This document shows positions 25,338-35,124 of a stretch of DNA of 64,000 nucleotides, in pieces (position 1 is the stretch's first letter; every line of letters begins with the position of its first letter). The stretch is from Anatilimnocola floriformis. Its GTDB lineage: Bacteria > Planctomycetota > Planctomycetia > Pirellulales > Pirellulaceae. The stretch spans positions 3,038,001 through 3,102,000 of the forward strand of contig NZ_JAMLFW010000001.1 in assembly GCF_024256385.1 (NCBI RefSeq). Direction: 5' to 3'. The notes under the pieces are model-generated. The model was not told where the DNA came from. It ran no database searches and saw only the letters and a list, made by a program, of their open reading frames with translations. A program made the translations under genes and the position numbers.

Positions 25338-26726
25338 CTAAAACTCTGCACTCCCCGGCGTGCGCGGGAAGGGAATCACATCACGAATATTCTGCATGCC
25401 GGTGATGAATTGCACGGCGCGTTCGAGACCCAAGCCGAAGCCAGCGTGAGGGACCGTGCCGAAGCGGCGGAGGTCGCAATACCACCAGTAATCTTCGGGC
25501 CGCAGGTGCTGTTCGCCCATCCGCTGCGTAAGAACATCGAGCCGTTCTTCGCGCTGGCTGCCGCCGATGATTTCGCCGACCTTGGGGACCAGCACGTCCA
25601 TCGCCCGCACCGTTTTGCCATCGTCGTTCACACGCATGTAGAACGGCTTGAGCGTACGCGGATAGTCGAAGAGGATCACCGGCGATTTGAAATGCTTCTC
25701 GGTAAGATAGCGTTCGTGTTCGCTTTGCAGATCGATGCCCCATTTCACTGGAAAGTCGAATTTCTCGCCGCTCTTCTCGAGGATCGAGACGGCTTCGGTG
25801 TAAGGGCAGTGAATGAACTCTTTCGCGATGATCTGTTCGAGCGTGCTGATCGTTTCTTTGTCATAGTGCTCGGCAAAAAACTTCATGTCCTCGTCGCACT
25901 GGCTCAAGGCATCGCTGAAAAGTCGTTTGAGGAACCGCTCGGCGAGAGCCATGTTGTCGTTCAGGTCGTTGAAAGCTACTTCGGGCTCGACCATCCAGAA
26001 CTCGGCGAGGTGCCGCGACGTGTTGCTGTTCTCGGCGCGAAACGTCGGACCGAAGGTATAAACCTTGCCGAGCGAGCAGGCAAAAATCTCGGCGTTCAAT
26101 TGGCCGCTGACCGTGAGATACGCCGGCCGGCCGAAGAAGTCTTGCGACGAATCGACCTTACCCTCTTTCAGCGGCAGCTTATCGGGGTCGAGTGTTGAGA
26201 CGCGGAACATCGCGCCGGCCCCTTCGCAATCGCTGGCCGTGATGATCGGCGTATGAATGTAGAGGAAGCCTTCTTCCTGATAAAAGTTGTGAATGCTGCG
26301 ACTCACACAATTCCGTACGCGAGTCACCGCGCCAAAAGTGTTCGTGCGTGGCCGTAGGTGGGCCCATTCGCGCAACTTCTCGAGCGAGTGGGCCTTCTTC
26401 TGTAGCGGATAGGCCTCGGGATCGGCCAGGCCGTGGACGATGATCTTTTTCGCGAGAACTTCAGTCGCTTGCTTGCCGCCGGAAGCTTTCACTTCGCCTT
26501 CGATCGTTACGCTGCTCGCAGCGCCGAGGTGCTTCACTTCGGATTCATAATTCTCAAGCGCGGCTTCGGCGATGATTTGCAGATTGCCCAACGACGAGCC
26601 GTCATTGAGTTCGAGAAAGGAGAAGCCACCCTTGGAATCTCGCCGCGTGCGGATCCAGCCCTGCACAATGACCTGACGGCCGATGGCTCCCTTTTGCCGC
26701 GCCTGCTTCACGCTGATTCGATCCAT
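25338..26726 (-). CDS. asnS: Asparaginyl-tRNA synthetase
   Basis: 462 residues from the ATG at 26726. The OB-fold anticodon domain comes first ([36 protein letters not shown]). Class II motif 2 is [20 protein letters not shown] and motif 3 is [20 protein letters not shown]. The segment [20 protein letters not shown] is typical of AsnRS; the aspartyl enzyme has a different core. It charges tRNA-Asn in the cytoplasm. It is a single gene with no partner in the window. Confidence 0.96.
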   Translation of the reverse strand: MDRISVKQARQKGAIGRQVIVQGWIRTRRDSKGGFSFLELNDGSSLGNLQIIAEAALENYESEVKHLGAASSVTIEGEVKASGGKQATEVLAKKIIVHGLADPEAYPLQKKAHSLEKLREWAHLRPRTNTFGAVTRVRNCVSRSIHNFYQEEGFLYIHTPIITASDCEGAGAMFRVSTLDPDKLPLKEGKVDSSQDFFGRPAYLTVSGQLNAEIFACSLGKVYTFGPTFRAENSNTSRHLAEFWMVEPEVAFNDLNDNMALAERFLKRLFSDALSQCDEDMKFFAEHYDKETISTLEQIIAKEFIHCPYTEAVSILEKSGEKFDFPVKWGIDLQSEHERYLTEKHFKSPVILFDYPRTLKPFYMRVNDDGKTVRAMDVLVPKVGEIIGGSQREERLDVLTQRMGEQHLRPEDYWWYCDLRRFGTVPHAGFGLGLERAVQFITGMQNIRDVIPFPRTPGSAEF

Positions 26727-26840
26727 GCTGCGTCCTTTGCGTCCGTTGTCGATAAGCCCGTTGAGCCCGCATTTTGACGCATTCGCGAGTGCCACGGGAG
26801 TACCCGGCGGCGGTAACGCAATCTGGTGTGCGCTCGTGCC

Positions 26841-26990
26841 TCACCAGAAAAGAACATTCTCGCGCACCCATTTCCAAACTTCACCACGGCCAGTGAAATC
26901 GTGGTAGAACGCGTAGCAGATAAATAATGCGACCGGAAGCCACAGCGGCGACCATGTTACCAGCCATTGCCATTGTCCTAGTCGTTTCAT
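26841..26990 (-). CDS. 49-residue single-pass membrane protein
   Basis: The ATG at 26990 has a GAGAGG ribosome site six bases upstream, which supports this short frame over a longer upstream start. The sequence holds one membrane helix (LVTWSPLWLPVALFICYAFY) followed by a charged tail (GRGEVWKWVRENVLFW). The composition is typical of small planctomycete membrane proteins. Function is unknown. Confidence 0.5.
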   Translation of the reverse strand: MKRLGQWQWLVTWSPLWLPVALFICYAFYHDFTGRGEVWKWVRENVLFW

Positions 26991-27174
26991 GGGATACCTC
27001 TCGCTGCATCGTACCAATGCCGAAATGGGCTGCGCAGTTGGATCGCTGTTTCGCAACTTGCGGCCCGTCAGTTTCCAGAGATAATGAACCCGGCGCAACG
27101 GCCGGCTTTTTTATTCAGCACAAATGGTTCTCGAACCCCGGTGTGCGTTCCCACCTTCCAGGAGAGTATCGCTG

Positions 27175-28476
27175 ATGTCTGTTCCCGCCTCCAATCCTGA
27201 ATCGTCTCTGCCCACGCGTCGCAACTTTTTGAAGACCTCTGCCGCCTTGGCCGTGGCCGGCTCGGTCGCCACTGCCATGACCACCGCCCGTTCGGTGCAT
27301 GCGGCCGGCAGCGAAACCTTGAAGGTGGCCCTCATCGGTTGCGGTGGCCGTGGCTCCGGCGCTGCCGTCGATGCGATGGCTGCCGATAAGAATGCCAAGA
27401 TCACCGTCCTGGCCGATGCCTTCGGCGATCGCGTCGAAGCGGCTCGCAACGCTCTGAAAGCTCCGCTGGGCGCTCAACTCGAAGTGAACGATGACCACTG
27501 CTTCGTTGGCATCGACGCTTATAAGCAAGTGATGGCCAGCGATGTCGATGTGGTGCTCCTTTGCTCGCCACCTGGTTTTCGTCCGGCTCATTTGCGGGCT
27601 GCAATCGAAGCCGGCAAGCACGTCTTCTGCGAAAAGCCCGTGGCGGTCGATGCTCCCGGCGTACGGCACGTCATGGAATCGTCAGAGATGGCCCGGCAGA
27701 AGAGCCTCAATCTCGTCTCGGGTCTGTGCTGGCGGTATGACCTGGGTGTGCGCGACACGATCAAGCAAATTCAAGACGGCATGATCGGCGACATCGTGGC
27801 CATTCAAGAAAACTATCTCGCTGGGCCCCTCTGGCATCGTGGCCGCAAGGCCGAATGGAGCGAGATGGAATACCAGATGAGGAACTGGCTCTATTTCACC
27901 TGGCTGAGCGGCGATCACAATGTCGAGCAGCACATCCACAGCCTCGATAAGGCGATGTGGTTGATGGGCGACAAGCCACCGAAGCAAGCTTTTGGTCTCG
28001 GTGGTCGCCAGGTTCGCACCGGCGAACAGTGGGGCAACATCTACGACCATCACGCCGTGTGTTACGAATGGGAAAACGGCGTGAAGTGCTTCGCCTTCAC
28101 CCGCCAACAGCCTGGCTGCTTCAGTGAGACCGAGGATTACGTCCTCGGCACGAAGGGTCGAGCCAAGATCCTGCGGCACGAGATCACGGCTGGCGATACC
28201 ACTTGGAAATACAAAGGCGCGAAGCCGAGCATGTATCGCCAGGAACACGTCGAGCTATTTGCCGCCATTCGCAATGGCACGCCGATCAACAACGGCGGAT
28301 ATATGTGCTCCAGCACGCTGCTGGCCATCATGGGCCGCATGGCGACCTACACCGGTCAGAACATCTCTTGGGAAATGGCCCTCAATTCCAAGGAAGATCT
28401 CTCGCCGCCGAAGCTTGAGTTCGGCGACACGCCAGTGCCGACCGTGCCAATGCCGGGCAGCACGAAGTTCTCTTAA
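27175..28476 (+). CDS. TAT-exported Gfo/Idh/MocA-family oxidoreductase
   Basis: 433 residues from the ATG at 27175, which has GGAG 11 bases upstream. A twin-arginine signal (PTRRNFLKTSAALAVAGSVA) marks export in folded form. The NAD(P)-binding motif is VALIGCGGRGSGAAVDAM and the family signature is HVFCEKPVAVDAPGVRHVM. The catalytic region includes SGDHNVEQHIHSLDKAMWLM, with a His pair typical of planctomycete members. These enzymes act on sugars or inositols; the exact substrate is unknown. It appears to be a single gene. Confidence 0.9.
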   Translation: MSVPASNPESSLPTRRNFLKTSAALAVAGSVATAMTTARSVHAAGSETLKVALIGCGGRGSGAAVDAMAADKNAKITVLADAFGDRVEAARNALKAPLGAQLEVNDDHCFVGIDAYKQVMASDVDVVLLCSPPGFRPAHLRAAIEAGKHVFCEKPVAVDAPGVRHVMESSEMARQKSLNLVSGLCWRYDLGVRDTIKQIQDGMIGDIVAIQENYLAGPLWHRGRKAEWSEMEYQMRNWLYFTWLSGDHNVEQHIHSLDKAMWLMGDKPPKQAFGLGGRQVRTGEQWGNIYDHHAVCYEWENGVKCFAFTRQQPGCFSETEDYVLGTKGRAKILRHEITAGDTTWKYKGAKPSMYRQEHVELFAAIRNGTPINNGGYMCSSTLLAIMGRMATYTGQNISWEMALNSKEDLSPPKLEFGDTPVPTVPMPGSTKFS

Positions 28477-28650
28477 TCGCGAATCGATTATTCTGACTGC
28501 TGCGCCGGTGACCTCGCCAATGCGAGAATTTGCCGGCGACAGCAGCTAGCACAGACGAACTGAAATTGTTTCGCCACGTAGGGAGTGATACAGTCCCCGT
28601 GGCGAATTGCGCTTTTAGCGCTGCAGGAGTCTTGCTGGAAGGAGTCGGTT

Positions 28651-29706
28651 ATGTGGCGAATCGTATTTTCAACGGTTTTGCTCGTTGGTGTTCTGCTGGT
28701 GAGCAAACCGGTCCGCGCGAACGATGAGCAGCGGATTGTGGAGCAGGCCAACAGTGCGCTGCACGAAATCATGGCCGTGCCGGTGAAGAAGATTCCGGAA
28801 ACGTTGCTCGAAGATGCGCACGCCGTAGCGATCATTCCCGGCGTGATCAAAGTGGGTCTCGTGGCCGGTGTGCAGCGCGGTCGCGGCGTAGTGCTGATTC
28901 GCGATAAGGGGCAATTTGGTTTGCCACGATTCGTTTCGATCACTGGCGGCAGCGTCGGTTGGCAGATCGGTGCGCAGGCGACCGATTTTGTGCTCGTCTT
29001 CAAATCGAAGAAGAGCGTCGAAGGTTTGCTCGAAGGCAAATTCAAAATCGGCGCCGACATCGCGGCTGCGGCGGGCCCGGTTGGCCGTCGCGCTGAAGCG
29101 TCGACAGATTTAGAACTGCGGGCCGAGATTTATTCGTACTCGCGCAGCCGCGGTTTATTCGCCGGCGTGTCGCTCGACGGCAGTGTGCTGCAACTCGAGC
29201 AGCAAATGGAAATGAATTACTACCGACCTGGCGCGAATGGCCTGCCGACTCCCGCGCCGGAATCAGCAGTGAAGCTGCTCGATACCCTGACGAAGTACAC
29301 TGCGGCTGCTGATGGCAAAGTGGTTGTCGTCGATCCACTCGGGCCACCAATGCCCGGCGCCGTCGACGATCGTGCAGCTCGCCTGGCTGCAGTTCAGCAA
29401 GAGCTCGCTCGCTCGGCGACGCAGCTCAGCGGTGTGCTGGATGAGAATTGGCGACGCTATCTGGCCCTGCCCGCCGAAGTTTTTGCGGCCGGCAAAGTGC
29501 CTCCTCCGGAAACGCTCAATGCCACACTGCAGCGCTTTGAATCGGTGGCACGCGACCCGCAATTTCGTCAATTAAACGAAAGACTTGATTTCCGCGCTAC
29601 GCTCGAATTGTTGCGGGAATATTCAGCAACTCTGGCAGAAGGCGGCCAGGGAAAACTATCGTTGCCGCCCCCTCCGGGAGCGTTTCCAGCCCCGGTGGTG
29701 CGCTAA
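28651..29706 (+). CDS. Exported SYLF (Ysc84-like) lipid-binding domain protein
   Basis: 351 residues from the ATG at 28651 (GGAAGGAG site). A signal peptide (MWRIVFSTVLLVGVLLVSKP) is followed by the SYLF domain: IPETLLEDAHAVAIIPGVIK, GRGVVLIRDKGQFGLPRFVS, FKIGADIAAAAGPVGRRAEA and AEIYSYSRSRGLFAGVSLDG. SYLF domains bind phosphoinositides or other lipids in eukaryotes and are common exported proteins in bacteria. The C-terminal 130 residues are helical and unassigned, ending in a Pro-rich tail. Confidence 0.88.
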   Translation: MWRIVFSTVLLVGVLLVSKPVRANDEQRIVEQANSALHEIMAVPVKKIPETLLEDAHAVAIIPGVIKVGLVAGVQRGRGVVLIRDKGQFGLPRFVSITGGSVGWQIGAQATDFVLVFKSKKSVEGLLEGKFKIGADIAAAAGPVGRRAEASTDLELRAEIYSYSRSRGLFAGVSLDGSVLQLEQQMEMNYYRPGANGLPTPAPESAVKLLDTLTKYTAAADGKVVVVDPLGPPMPGAVDDRAARLAAVQQELARSATQLSGVLDENWRRYLALPAEVFAAGKVPPPETLNATLQRFESVARDPQFRQLNERLDFRATLELLREYSATLAEGGQGKLSLPPPPGAFPAPVVR

Positions 29707-30165
29707 CCTCGGCAGCGAATTCTGACAATTCGCGTCAAGCGTTTGGCAGGGGATTTTCCACATTTAACGCGCGAGAAAATCCCATAAAACACATGCACAA
29801 AGTGCGGCAATGTCGGCCGTAACTTTCTTGCGGATAGAAACTTGCGAATTTCTGGCAGCGATTGCATTTCTGAGCTAAAGTTCGAATGTCAGTTAACCGA
29901 ACGGCTCGCAGGCCTGAGCCAGGAAGGCGATTCAGGCCGGTCCTTAAAGCAGCGTCCTGCACACGCAGCTTTGCTCCCAGCGGTGGGGCCCGCGACGAAC
30001 GGAAACTGGCGACGGCGGCAGCGGAGTCTGCCGACCGCCGGCCCTGCGTTTCCCCAAACGCAGCGTTTTCGAAATACAGCGTTTTTCGAAATGCTCGGGC
30101 CAGCGCGTTCTCCCCAGGCAATGAGAACAGCAACGATTTTCACCGCTTGATGAACAGGCTGAGAT
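29707..30165. other. Intergenic stretch with one small hairpin
   Basis: About 460 bases. A perfect seven-pair hairpin (GCGAATT, CTGAC, AATTCGC) lies at 29715-29733 shortly after the SYLF stop, but there is no T-run. Near 30062-30097 a short direct repeat of AGCGTTTTCGAAATA is seen. Possible frames on both strands lack protein-like composition, so no gene is called. Confidence 0.5.
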
Positions 30166-30504
30166 ATGAACTGCCAGGAACTTGCTCAAAAAATTGAATC
30201 CATGCAACCCGGCGCCGAGGCGAAGGATGTGGCCCGGCTCTGCCTCTTGCTCGCCAACTCCACGAACGACGTGGAAGTGTTGCGCGACGAGCGGCGGCTG
30301 ACGGCCACTTGGCGTGAAATGGGTCTGCGGTTGCAAGCCGCCACCGACCAACACGCCGCCATGACCGAAGAACTCGAGTCGCTGGCCCGTAGCGATCCAC
30401 GGAAATTCACGCCCGAGCAAATCTGGGTGCTGATCCGCGCGATCAAAGTGCAGAGTCAGATTCTGCAACTGTATGTAGGCGATGCTGTCGTCGAAGCTCA
30501 GTAA
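30166..30504 (+). CDS. Small helical protein of unknown function
   Basis: 112 residues, predicted all-helical and soluble, with charged amphipathic segments (LLANSTNDVEVLRDERRLTA, LQAATDQHAAMTEELESLAR). A strong terminator follows 35 bases after the stop, supporting an expressed monocistronic unit. No domain is recognised. Confidence 0.6.
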   Translation: MNCQELAQKIESMQPGAEAKDVARLCLLLANSTNDVEVLRDERRLTATWREMGLRLQAATDQHAAMTEELESLARSDPRKFTPEQIWVLIRAIKVQSQILQLYVGDAVVEAQ

Positions 30505-30530
30505 GTTCGAGCTGATCTTCGCCTTATTCT

Positions 30531-30581
30531 CCGCTCGCGCTTTGCAACTTCTGGTTGCAAAGCCTTCTTTTTTGCGAGCGG
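30531..30581 (+). terminator. Rho-independent terminator
   Basis: A perfect ten-pair stem (GCTTTGCAAC, loop TTCTG, GTTGCAAAGC; 30539-30563) is followed by CTTCTTTTTT. The whole unit is enclosed by a perfect outer pair CCGCTCGC/GCGAGCGG (30531-30538 and 30574-30581), giving two alternative nested hairpins. It terminates the small helical gene upstream. Confidence 0.85.
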
Positions 30582-30795
30582 TGCGCTATCAGCGTGATCG
30601 CTGAGCGCTCATTGCCGTCCACCCAAATCTGCCAGCAATCGGCTCTTTACGGCATTTCTTGGTCAAAGATTCAACTCTAACGCCCGTTTGGCGTACTTCG
30701 CTGCAGCGAGGCATCGCACTTGCATTCCGGCACTGCCCACAGCTTTTGGCGAACCAGAGGCGAAGAGCATTGTCTTGATACAAGGGTACGAAAAG

Positions 30796-31641
30796 ATGAG
30801 TTGGACGACACGAGTTTTGGTAGCTGCCATTGCAGCTCTGTTGGGGAGTTCGGGGCTGGATTCGGCAAGCGCCCAAGTGCGCGTCGAAAATCAACCTGGC
30901 GGCGTGCGGGTGCAAGCGCCGGGTGTGAACGTTCGCGCCGGCAATCGCAACAATTTTCGCCTGTACGGCCAGCGTCCCTGGTTCGGCAACGCCAACGTGC
31001 GGCGGCAATTGAAGATTGACGACACCCAATACAACACGCTGAACAGCGCCTACACGCAGTACTGGACGCCGTACAACAAAGTGGTTGTCGATGTCCCCGC
31101 GAATCCCAACGATCAGTACCACCAAAACGTCGCCACCGCTTACGGCACGTTTAACATGGGCGTGAACGGCGCGGCTGCCAAGGTCTTTACCGATGCCGAT
31201 TTGCGGAATCGGTACAACCAACTAAATCTGCAATACCAGGGCTACGGCGCGTTCCGCGACCCAGCCGTGCAGGCTCGGCTGAAGCTGACCGACGCCCAGC
31301 GGCAGAATTTCGATCGCTACTACCGCGATTGGAATGATGAAATGAATACCTACGCCAACGAATATGGCACCGACCGCGAAGGGGTCAACAAGCGCTTCAC
31401 GGCCAGCTGGAAGACCAACCGCGACCGCATCAACGAGACACTGACGCCAGAACAGCGAAAGGGCTGGTCGGAAATGACCGGTGAATCGTACGACTTCCCC
31501 GCCGACGTCTACTTCGACAATGACCGTGACGACCGCCGCGAAGAACGGCGCGAAGATCGTCAGGATCGCCGCGAAGACCGTCGCGAAAACGCCCCTCGCA
31601 ATCCAGCACCGGCGAACCCGGCCCCTGCCAATCCTCGCTAG
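30796..31641 (+). CDS. Exported protein with Arg/Asp-rich C-terminal repeat tail, unknown function
   Basis: 281 residues from the ATG at 30796. A signal peptide (MSWTTRVLVAAIAALLGSSG) ends near SASAQ. The body is rich in Asn, Tyr and Gln, with helices such as LKIDDTQYNTLNSAYTQYWT and LKLTDAQRQNFDRYYRDWND that look like repeated copies of one helical unit. The tail switches to RREERREDRQDRREDRREN and then a Pro/Ala/Asn repeat. A perfect terminator follows. The helical units recall periplasmic metal-sensing or chaperone-like proteins, but no assignment is made. Confidence 0.7.
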   Translation: MSWTTRVLVAAIAALLGSSGLDSASAQVRVENQPGGVRVQAPGVNVRAGNRNNFRLYGQRPWFGNANVRRQLKIDDTQYNTLNSAYTQYWTPYNKVVVDVPANPNDQYHQNVATAYGTFNMGVNGAAAKVFTDADLRNRYNQLNLQYQGYGAFRDPAVQARLKLTDAQRQNFDRYYRDWNDEMNTYANEYGTDREGVNKRFTASWKTNRDRINETLTPEQRKGWSEMTGESYDFPADVYFDNDRDDRREERREDRQDRREDRRENAPRNPAPANPAPANPR

Positions 31642-31668
31642 GCTCGATTCGTCGAATTTGCTAAACAC

Positions 31669-31701
31669 GCCGGGGCGCAATTTCGCGCCCCGGCTCATTT
31701 T
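31669..31701 (+). terminator. Rho-independent terminator
   Basis: A perfect ten-pair stem (GCCGGGGCGC, loop AATTTC, GCGCCCCGGC) with TCATTTTG after it, 28 bases beyond the stop of the exported Arg/Asp-tail protein. Confidence 0.85.
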
Positions 31702-31829
31702 GTAGAAATGAGCACCAATTGATCGCCTTGGGGATGTTGCCTGACTGCCCGTGGATTGATAAACTGGCTCGCTTACTCAACGGCTCAACGGCGGACTCAT
31801 CCGCCAGCAAGATTCCGGTTGAGCACCAC

Positions 31830-31903
<74 letters not shown>

Positions 31904-32021
31904 CTAGTTCTAAGTCTTGCCGAACGCTCAAGTTAGCGTACCTGCCTATGTGACGGCAGCGCGGTCTCACGACTCGGATTCCTCCGTATTTTACGGACGA
32001 ATCCCCGAGAAGGAGATTCTT

Positions 32022-33287
32022 ATGCCGCGCAAACCCCACCAGGCCCCTCCCGCTTATTGCCTGCACAAAGCCTCAGGCAAGGCCGTCGTCCGGATCAACA
32101 AGCAGGACCATTACATCGGCCTCTACGGCACTCCGGAGAGCCACGCCGAGTACGAACGACTGATCGCCGAATTCCGTGTGGCTCAGGAGGAGCATCTGCA
32201 GCAGCGAGATGCGGAAGTTGCTGCCGCCGGCTTTACCCTGACGCTCTCCCAGGTCCTGAAAAGGTATCGGACGTTCGCGCAAGGCTATTACGTCAAAAAC
32301 GGCAAACCCACGAAGGAACTTGTGGAAATGCGGTACGCTTTGCGGCCGCTTCGCAAACTGTACGGCAACACGTTGGCTCGCGAGTTTGGGCCGTTGAAGT
32401 TGAAGGCAGTCCGCCAGCATCTGGTCGACGGAAAGGAACTCTGTCGTCGCGTGATCAACCACCGGATCATGCGGATTAAGCGGTTCTTCAAATGGGCGGT
32501 CAGCGAAGAATTGGTTCCCGCGTCCGTATCGCATGGTCTGGCGACCGTCTCCGGGCTCCGGCGTGGCAAAACGACGGCTCACGAGGCACCGCCCGTGAAG
32601 CCCGTTGCGGATGTGTGGGTCGATGCAATTCTGCCGTACCTGTCCCCACAGGTCGCTGCCATGGTTCAGCTTCAGCGGCTTACCGGTACTCGGCCCGGCG
32701 AAGTCGTGATCATTCGGGCCTGCGACATCGACATGTCCGGGGATGTTTGGATCTATCAACCTCAAGATCACAAAACAGAGTGGCGTGACCATTCACGCAC
32801 GATCCCGCTCGGCCCTAAGGCACAGCAGGTCATTCGCCCCTTCTTGTCGTTGTCCACTGAACAGTGTTTGTTCTCGCCGCGGGCGGCCGAGGAGTATCGG
32901 AATTCCGCGAAAGCGGAAAACCGCAACCCCAACCGCAAAACACCGATCTACCCGTGTGAACTCCGCGCACGCGAGCGGCGGCGCGCCGCTGCGAAACGCA
33001 GAAAATCAAAGCGGCCGAAACGTGATCACTACGACGTGGATTCCTACGGTCGGGCGATCAAATATGCGATCAAACGGGCCAATGTCGATCGAGCCAAGGC
33101 CAAACTTCCGCTCGTCCCCAATTGGTGTCCGCTGCAGCTGCGGCACTCGCGAGCCACAGAGGTCCGCAAGCAGTTCGGCATCGAAGGCGCCCAAGTAACC
33201 CTCGGGCATGTGCATGCCAACGTGACAGAGGTTTATGCCGAGCGTAACCTGGAGTTGGCGATTACGATCGCTCGAAAGACAGGCTAG
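32022..33287 (+). CDS. Tyrosine recombinase / integrase of the tRNA-Arg island
   Basis: 421 residues from the ATG at 32022, which has AAGGAG seven bases upstream; a longer frame starts only from TTG. The catalytic domain shows Arg I in LTGTRPGEVVIIRACDI, the block LQLRHSRATEVRKQFG (Arg II with a neighbouring His; the usual first His of HxxR is replaced by Leu), the GH motif in VTLGHVHANV and the nucleophile Tyr in TEVYAERN. A strongly basic insert (RRRAAAKRRKSKRPKRD) lies inside the catalytic domain. The gene starts 119 bases after tRNA-Arg, typical for an integrase that uses the tRNA as attB. Confidence 0.93.
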   Translation: MPRKPHQAPPAYCLHKASGKAVVRINKQDHYIGLYGTPESHAEYERLIAEFRVAQEEHLQQRDAEVAAAGFTLTLSQVLKRYRTFAQGYYVKNGKPTKELVEMRYALRPLRKLYGNTLAREFGPLKLKAVRQHLVDGKELCRRVINHRIMRIKRFFKWAVSEELVPASVSHGLATVSGLRRGKTTAHEAPPVKPVADVWVDAILPYLSPQVAAMVQLQRLTGTRPGEVVIIRACDIDMSGDVWIYQPQDHKTEWRDHSRTIPLGPKAQQVIRPFLSLSTEQCLFSPRAAEEYRNSAKAENRNPNRKTPIYPCELRARERRRAAAKRRKSKRPKRDHYDVDSYGRAIKYAIKRANVDRAKAKLPLVPNWCPLQLRHSRATEVRKQFGIEGAQVTLGHVHANVTEVYAERNLELAITIARKTG

Positions 33288-33403
33288 TCATACGGGCGAG
33301 AAGTCTCGCGATTTGCCTTCCAATTTCTTAATGCGATACGAGGTCCGAAACTCCCATCCGTTCTCGCATTTCAAGTGCGGTTACTTTTTGACGAAGGTGC
33401 AAT

Positions 33404-34624
33404 ATGTCGTCGTTCAATGATGTCGCCAGTCGCAACACTGAGTTTGACTTGAACGTCCCGCAACATGCGGCCTGGGTTTTTGGTCGCCTGATTCACAAGC
33501 TCGAACATTTCATGCAGGTTACTTGGCTGACTTGCAACCCGATCGCCAGTGAAACAGTGAGCCACGTCTTTTCCGATCTTCGGCTCGCGAGTCGCGGACT
33601 CTATCCAGACGAAGTTTCGCGAATGCGACTCGTAAATCTGATTCGGGAAGTCGAAGAACTCTGGATTACAGAGATTGCTTCGGAGTGGCACGCCGACTTC
33701 TTGTTTGACGCTGAAACACGCTTGCGTAATGAGAATCAGAACTGCGGTGGATTTTCACGCCACTTTTTCGAAACTCTCTGCCAACAACTTCTTGCTGGTG
33801 TGTCCGATCTGCTGGCGATGCTGCGGAACACCGTCCTTGACTCCGTTTCTAACGAACTGATTGGATGCCTCAATTTCGCAGAGAGCGTCGACCAAGCCAT
33901 TCATCCGCTACCGGCGTATCGGTATTTGTCCTGCGCCGAACAGGTTGAAGTTGCTCAGCTAGGCTGGGAAGCACAACAGTCGGGTCGTGACACTATCCCG
34001 CGACAATTGCCACAGCTGCCAGTTAGGATCGAAGCGATCCCGCAACAATTTTGGAAAGAAGTCTCGCTGCGTTGGCGTCAGTTGGGCTTGCCAGCCGACT
34101 CTCTACCATCTGCCTGCCAGACCCTCGCGCCCGCCGCGACGGCTGAACTGATTGCCATGCGTTTCAGTGCGGTATATGCAGATGGCGATTCGCAACCCGC
34201 GGAGACACAAACTAGGGCGATTGAACCAAGCGATCGTCCAGAATCGGTTGACTTATCACTAGTAAGAACATCAACCAGCCAGACTGGCGCAGATTCTGAA
34301 ACTCGCCACCACCTAGGCCTGCGCCTGGAAGGTCGCTTACTTTACCGCCAAGGTTACATTGAGCCCGTAGTATTGCGAAGCCGACTCGGCCGTAAACTCA
34401 TGCAAGCATTCATCGACCGCGGGAAAAACTGCCTGGACTACTCAGAACTTTCAAGCCTTTGGGGTGGCTTCGGCGGAAACGCAGACATGCCGGAAGAAAG
34501 CTCGATTCGTTCCCAATTGTGTCGTCTGCGTAAACAAATCCGCCCGCTAGAGGTAATGATCGACGGCGCCCACGGTGGAAGCTGGGCTCTTGAGGACGAT
34601 ACCACTGTGGCACAGGCGTTGTAG
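33404..34624 (+). CDS. Island protein with a C-terminal winged-helix-like segment, unknown function
   Basis: 406 residues. The first 170 are helical and rich in Leu and Glu (LVNLIREVEELWITEIASEW). The last 90 (QAFIDRGKNCLDYSELSSLW, EESSIRSQLCRLRKQIRPLE, ending GGSWALEDD) look like an OmpR-type winged helix, whose usual end is a Gly-containing beta-hairpin. It may regulate the island. The start has AAGG 10 bases upstream. It lies directly behind the integrase and no family is recognised. Confidence 0.6.
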   Translation: MSSFNDVASRNTEFDLNVPQHAAWVFGRLIHKLEHFMQVTWLTCNPIASETVSHVFSDLRLASRGLYPDEVSRMRLVNLIREVEELWITEIASEWHADFLFDAETRLRNENQNCGGFSRHFFETLCQQLLAGVSDLLAMLRNTVLDSVSNELIGCLNFAESVDQAIHPLPAYRYLSCAEQVEVAQLGWEAQQSGRDTIPRQLPQLPVRIEAIPQQFWKEVSLRWRQLGLPADSLPSACQTLAPAATAELIAMRFSAVYADGDSQPAETQTRAIEPSDRPESVDLSLVRTSTSQTGADSETRHHLGLRLEGRLLYRQGYIEPVVLRSRLGRKLMQAFIDRGKNCLDYSELSSLWGGFGGNADMPEESSIRSQLCRLRKQIRPLEVMIDGAHGGSWALEDDTTVAQAL

Positions 34625-34729
34625 ATTGCAGCGCAATTGCAACGAAAAGTGCAACCGCCCGGCAACAACGCCTCGGTATAAATCTTCGCGTAACGATGTG
34701 AATCTTAGCCATCGAACGCGAGGATCTCT

Positions 34730-35032
34730 ATGCCCAGCGACTTGCTCAATGAAACTCTTGTCACGTTCGCCGAAGTTGCGAAGCGGATTCCGTCCCGCCG
34801 CAGGGGACGGCCAGTGCACATCTCGTCAATCCACCGCTATCGAAGCCCCGGAATTGATGACGTGAAACTTGAAGCCGTTCGCGTCGGGGGAACATGGATG
34901 ACGAGCTTGGAGGCCTTCTCGCGATTCTGCGCGGCGCTTACGGCTGCAAAGGGTGGCTCCGGCATTGGCGCGACTGGTGGATCGCGAGGCGACGATGGCG
35001 CTGATCGTGAGCTGGAGAGCAGCGGCTGGTAA
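34730..35032 (+). CDS. Small DUF1580-like protein (excisionase-like)
   Basis: 100 residues. The core LLNETLVTFAEVAKRIPSRR ... HISSIHRYRSPGI ... VGGTWMTSLEAFSRFCAAL reads like the planctomycete DUF1580 family. It resembles a winged-helix excisionase or MerR-like DNA-binding unit in which a strand (EAVRVGGTWMTS) precedes a second helix. The C-terminus is Gly/Asp-rich and disordered. Such small proteins often accompany integrases, so a recombination-direction factor is the best guess. GAGGATCT precedes the ATG. Confidence 0.65.
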   Translation: MPSDLLNETLVTFAEVAKRIPSRRRGRPVHISSIHRYRSPGIDDVKLEAVRVGGTWMTSLEAFSRFCAALTAAKGGSGIGATGGSRGDDGADRELESSGW

Positions 35033-35124
35033 GCATGGCTTGCATATGAACGGTAATTAAGAACCAAAATGTCACATGAAAACCACAGAATTTAAGTACC
35101 CGATTTACTCACAGAAGTCTGAAG

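Noticed and set aside
29715-29733. Terminator behind the SYLF gene
   Set aside because: The hairpin is perfect but short and has no T-run, so it is noted only as a hairpin.
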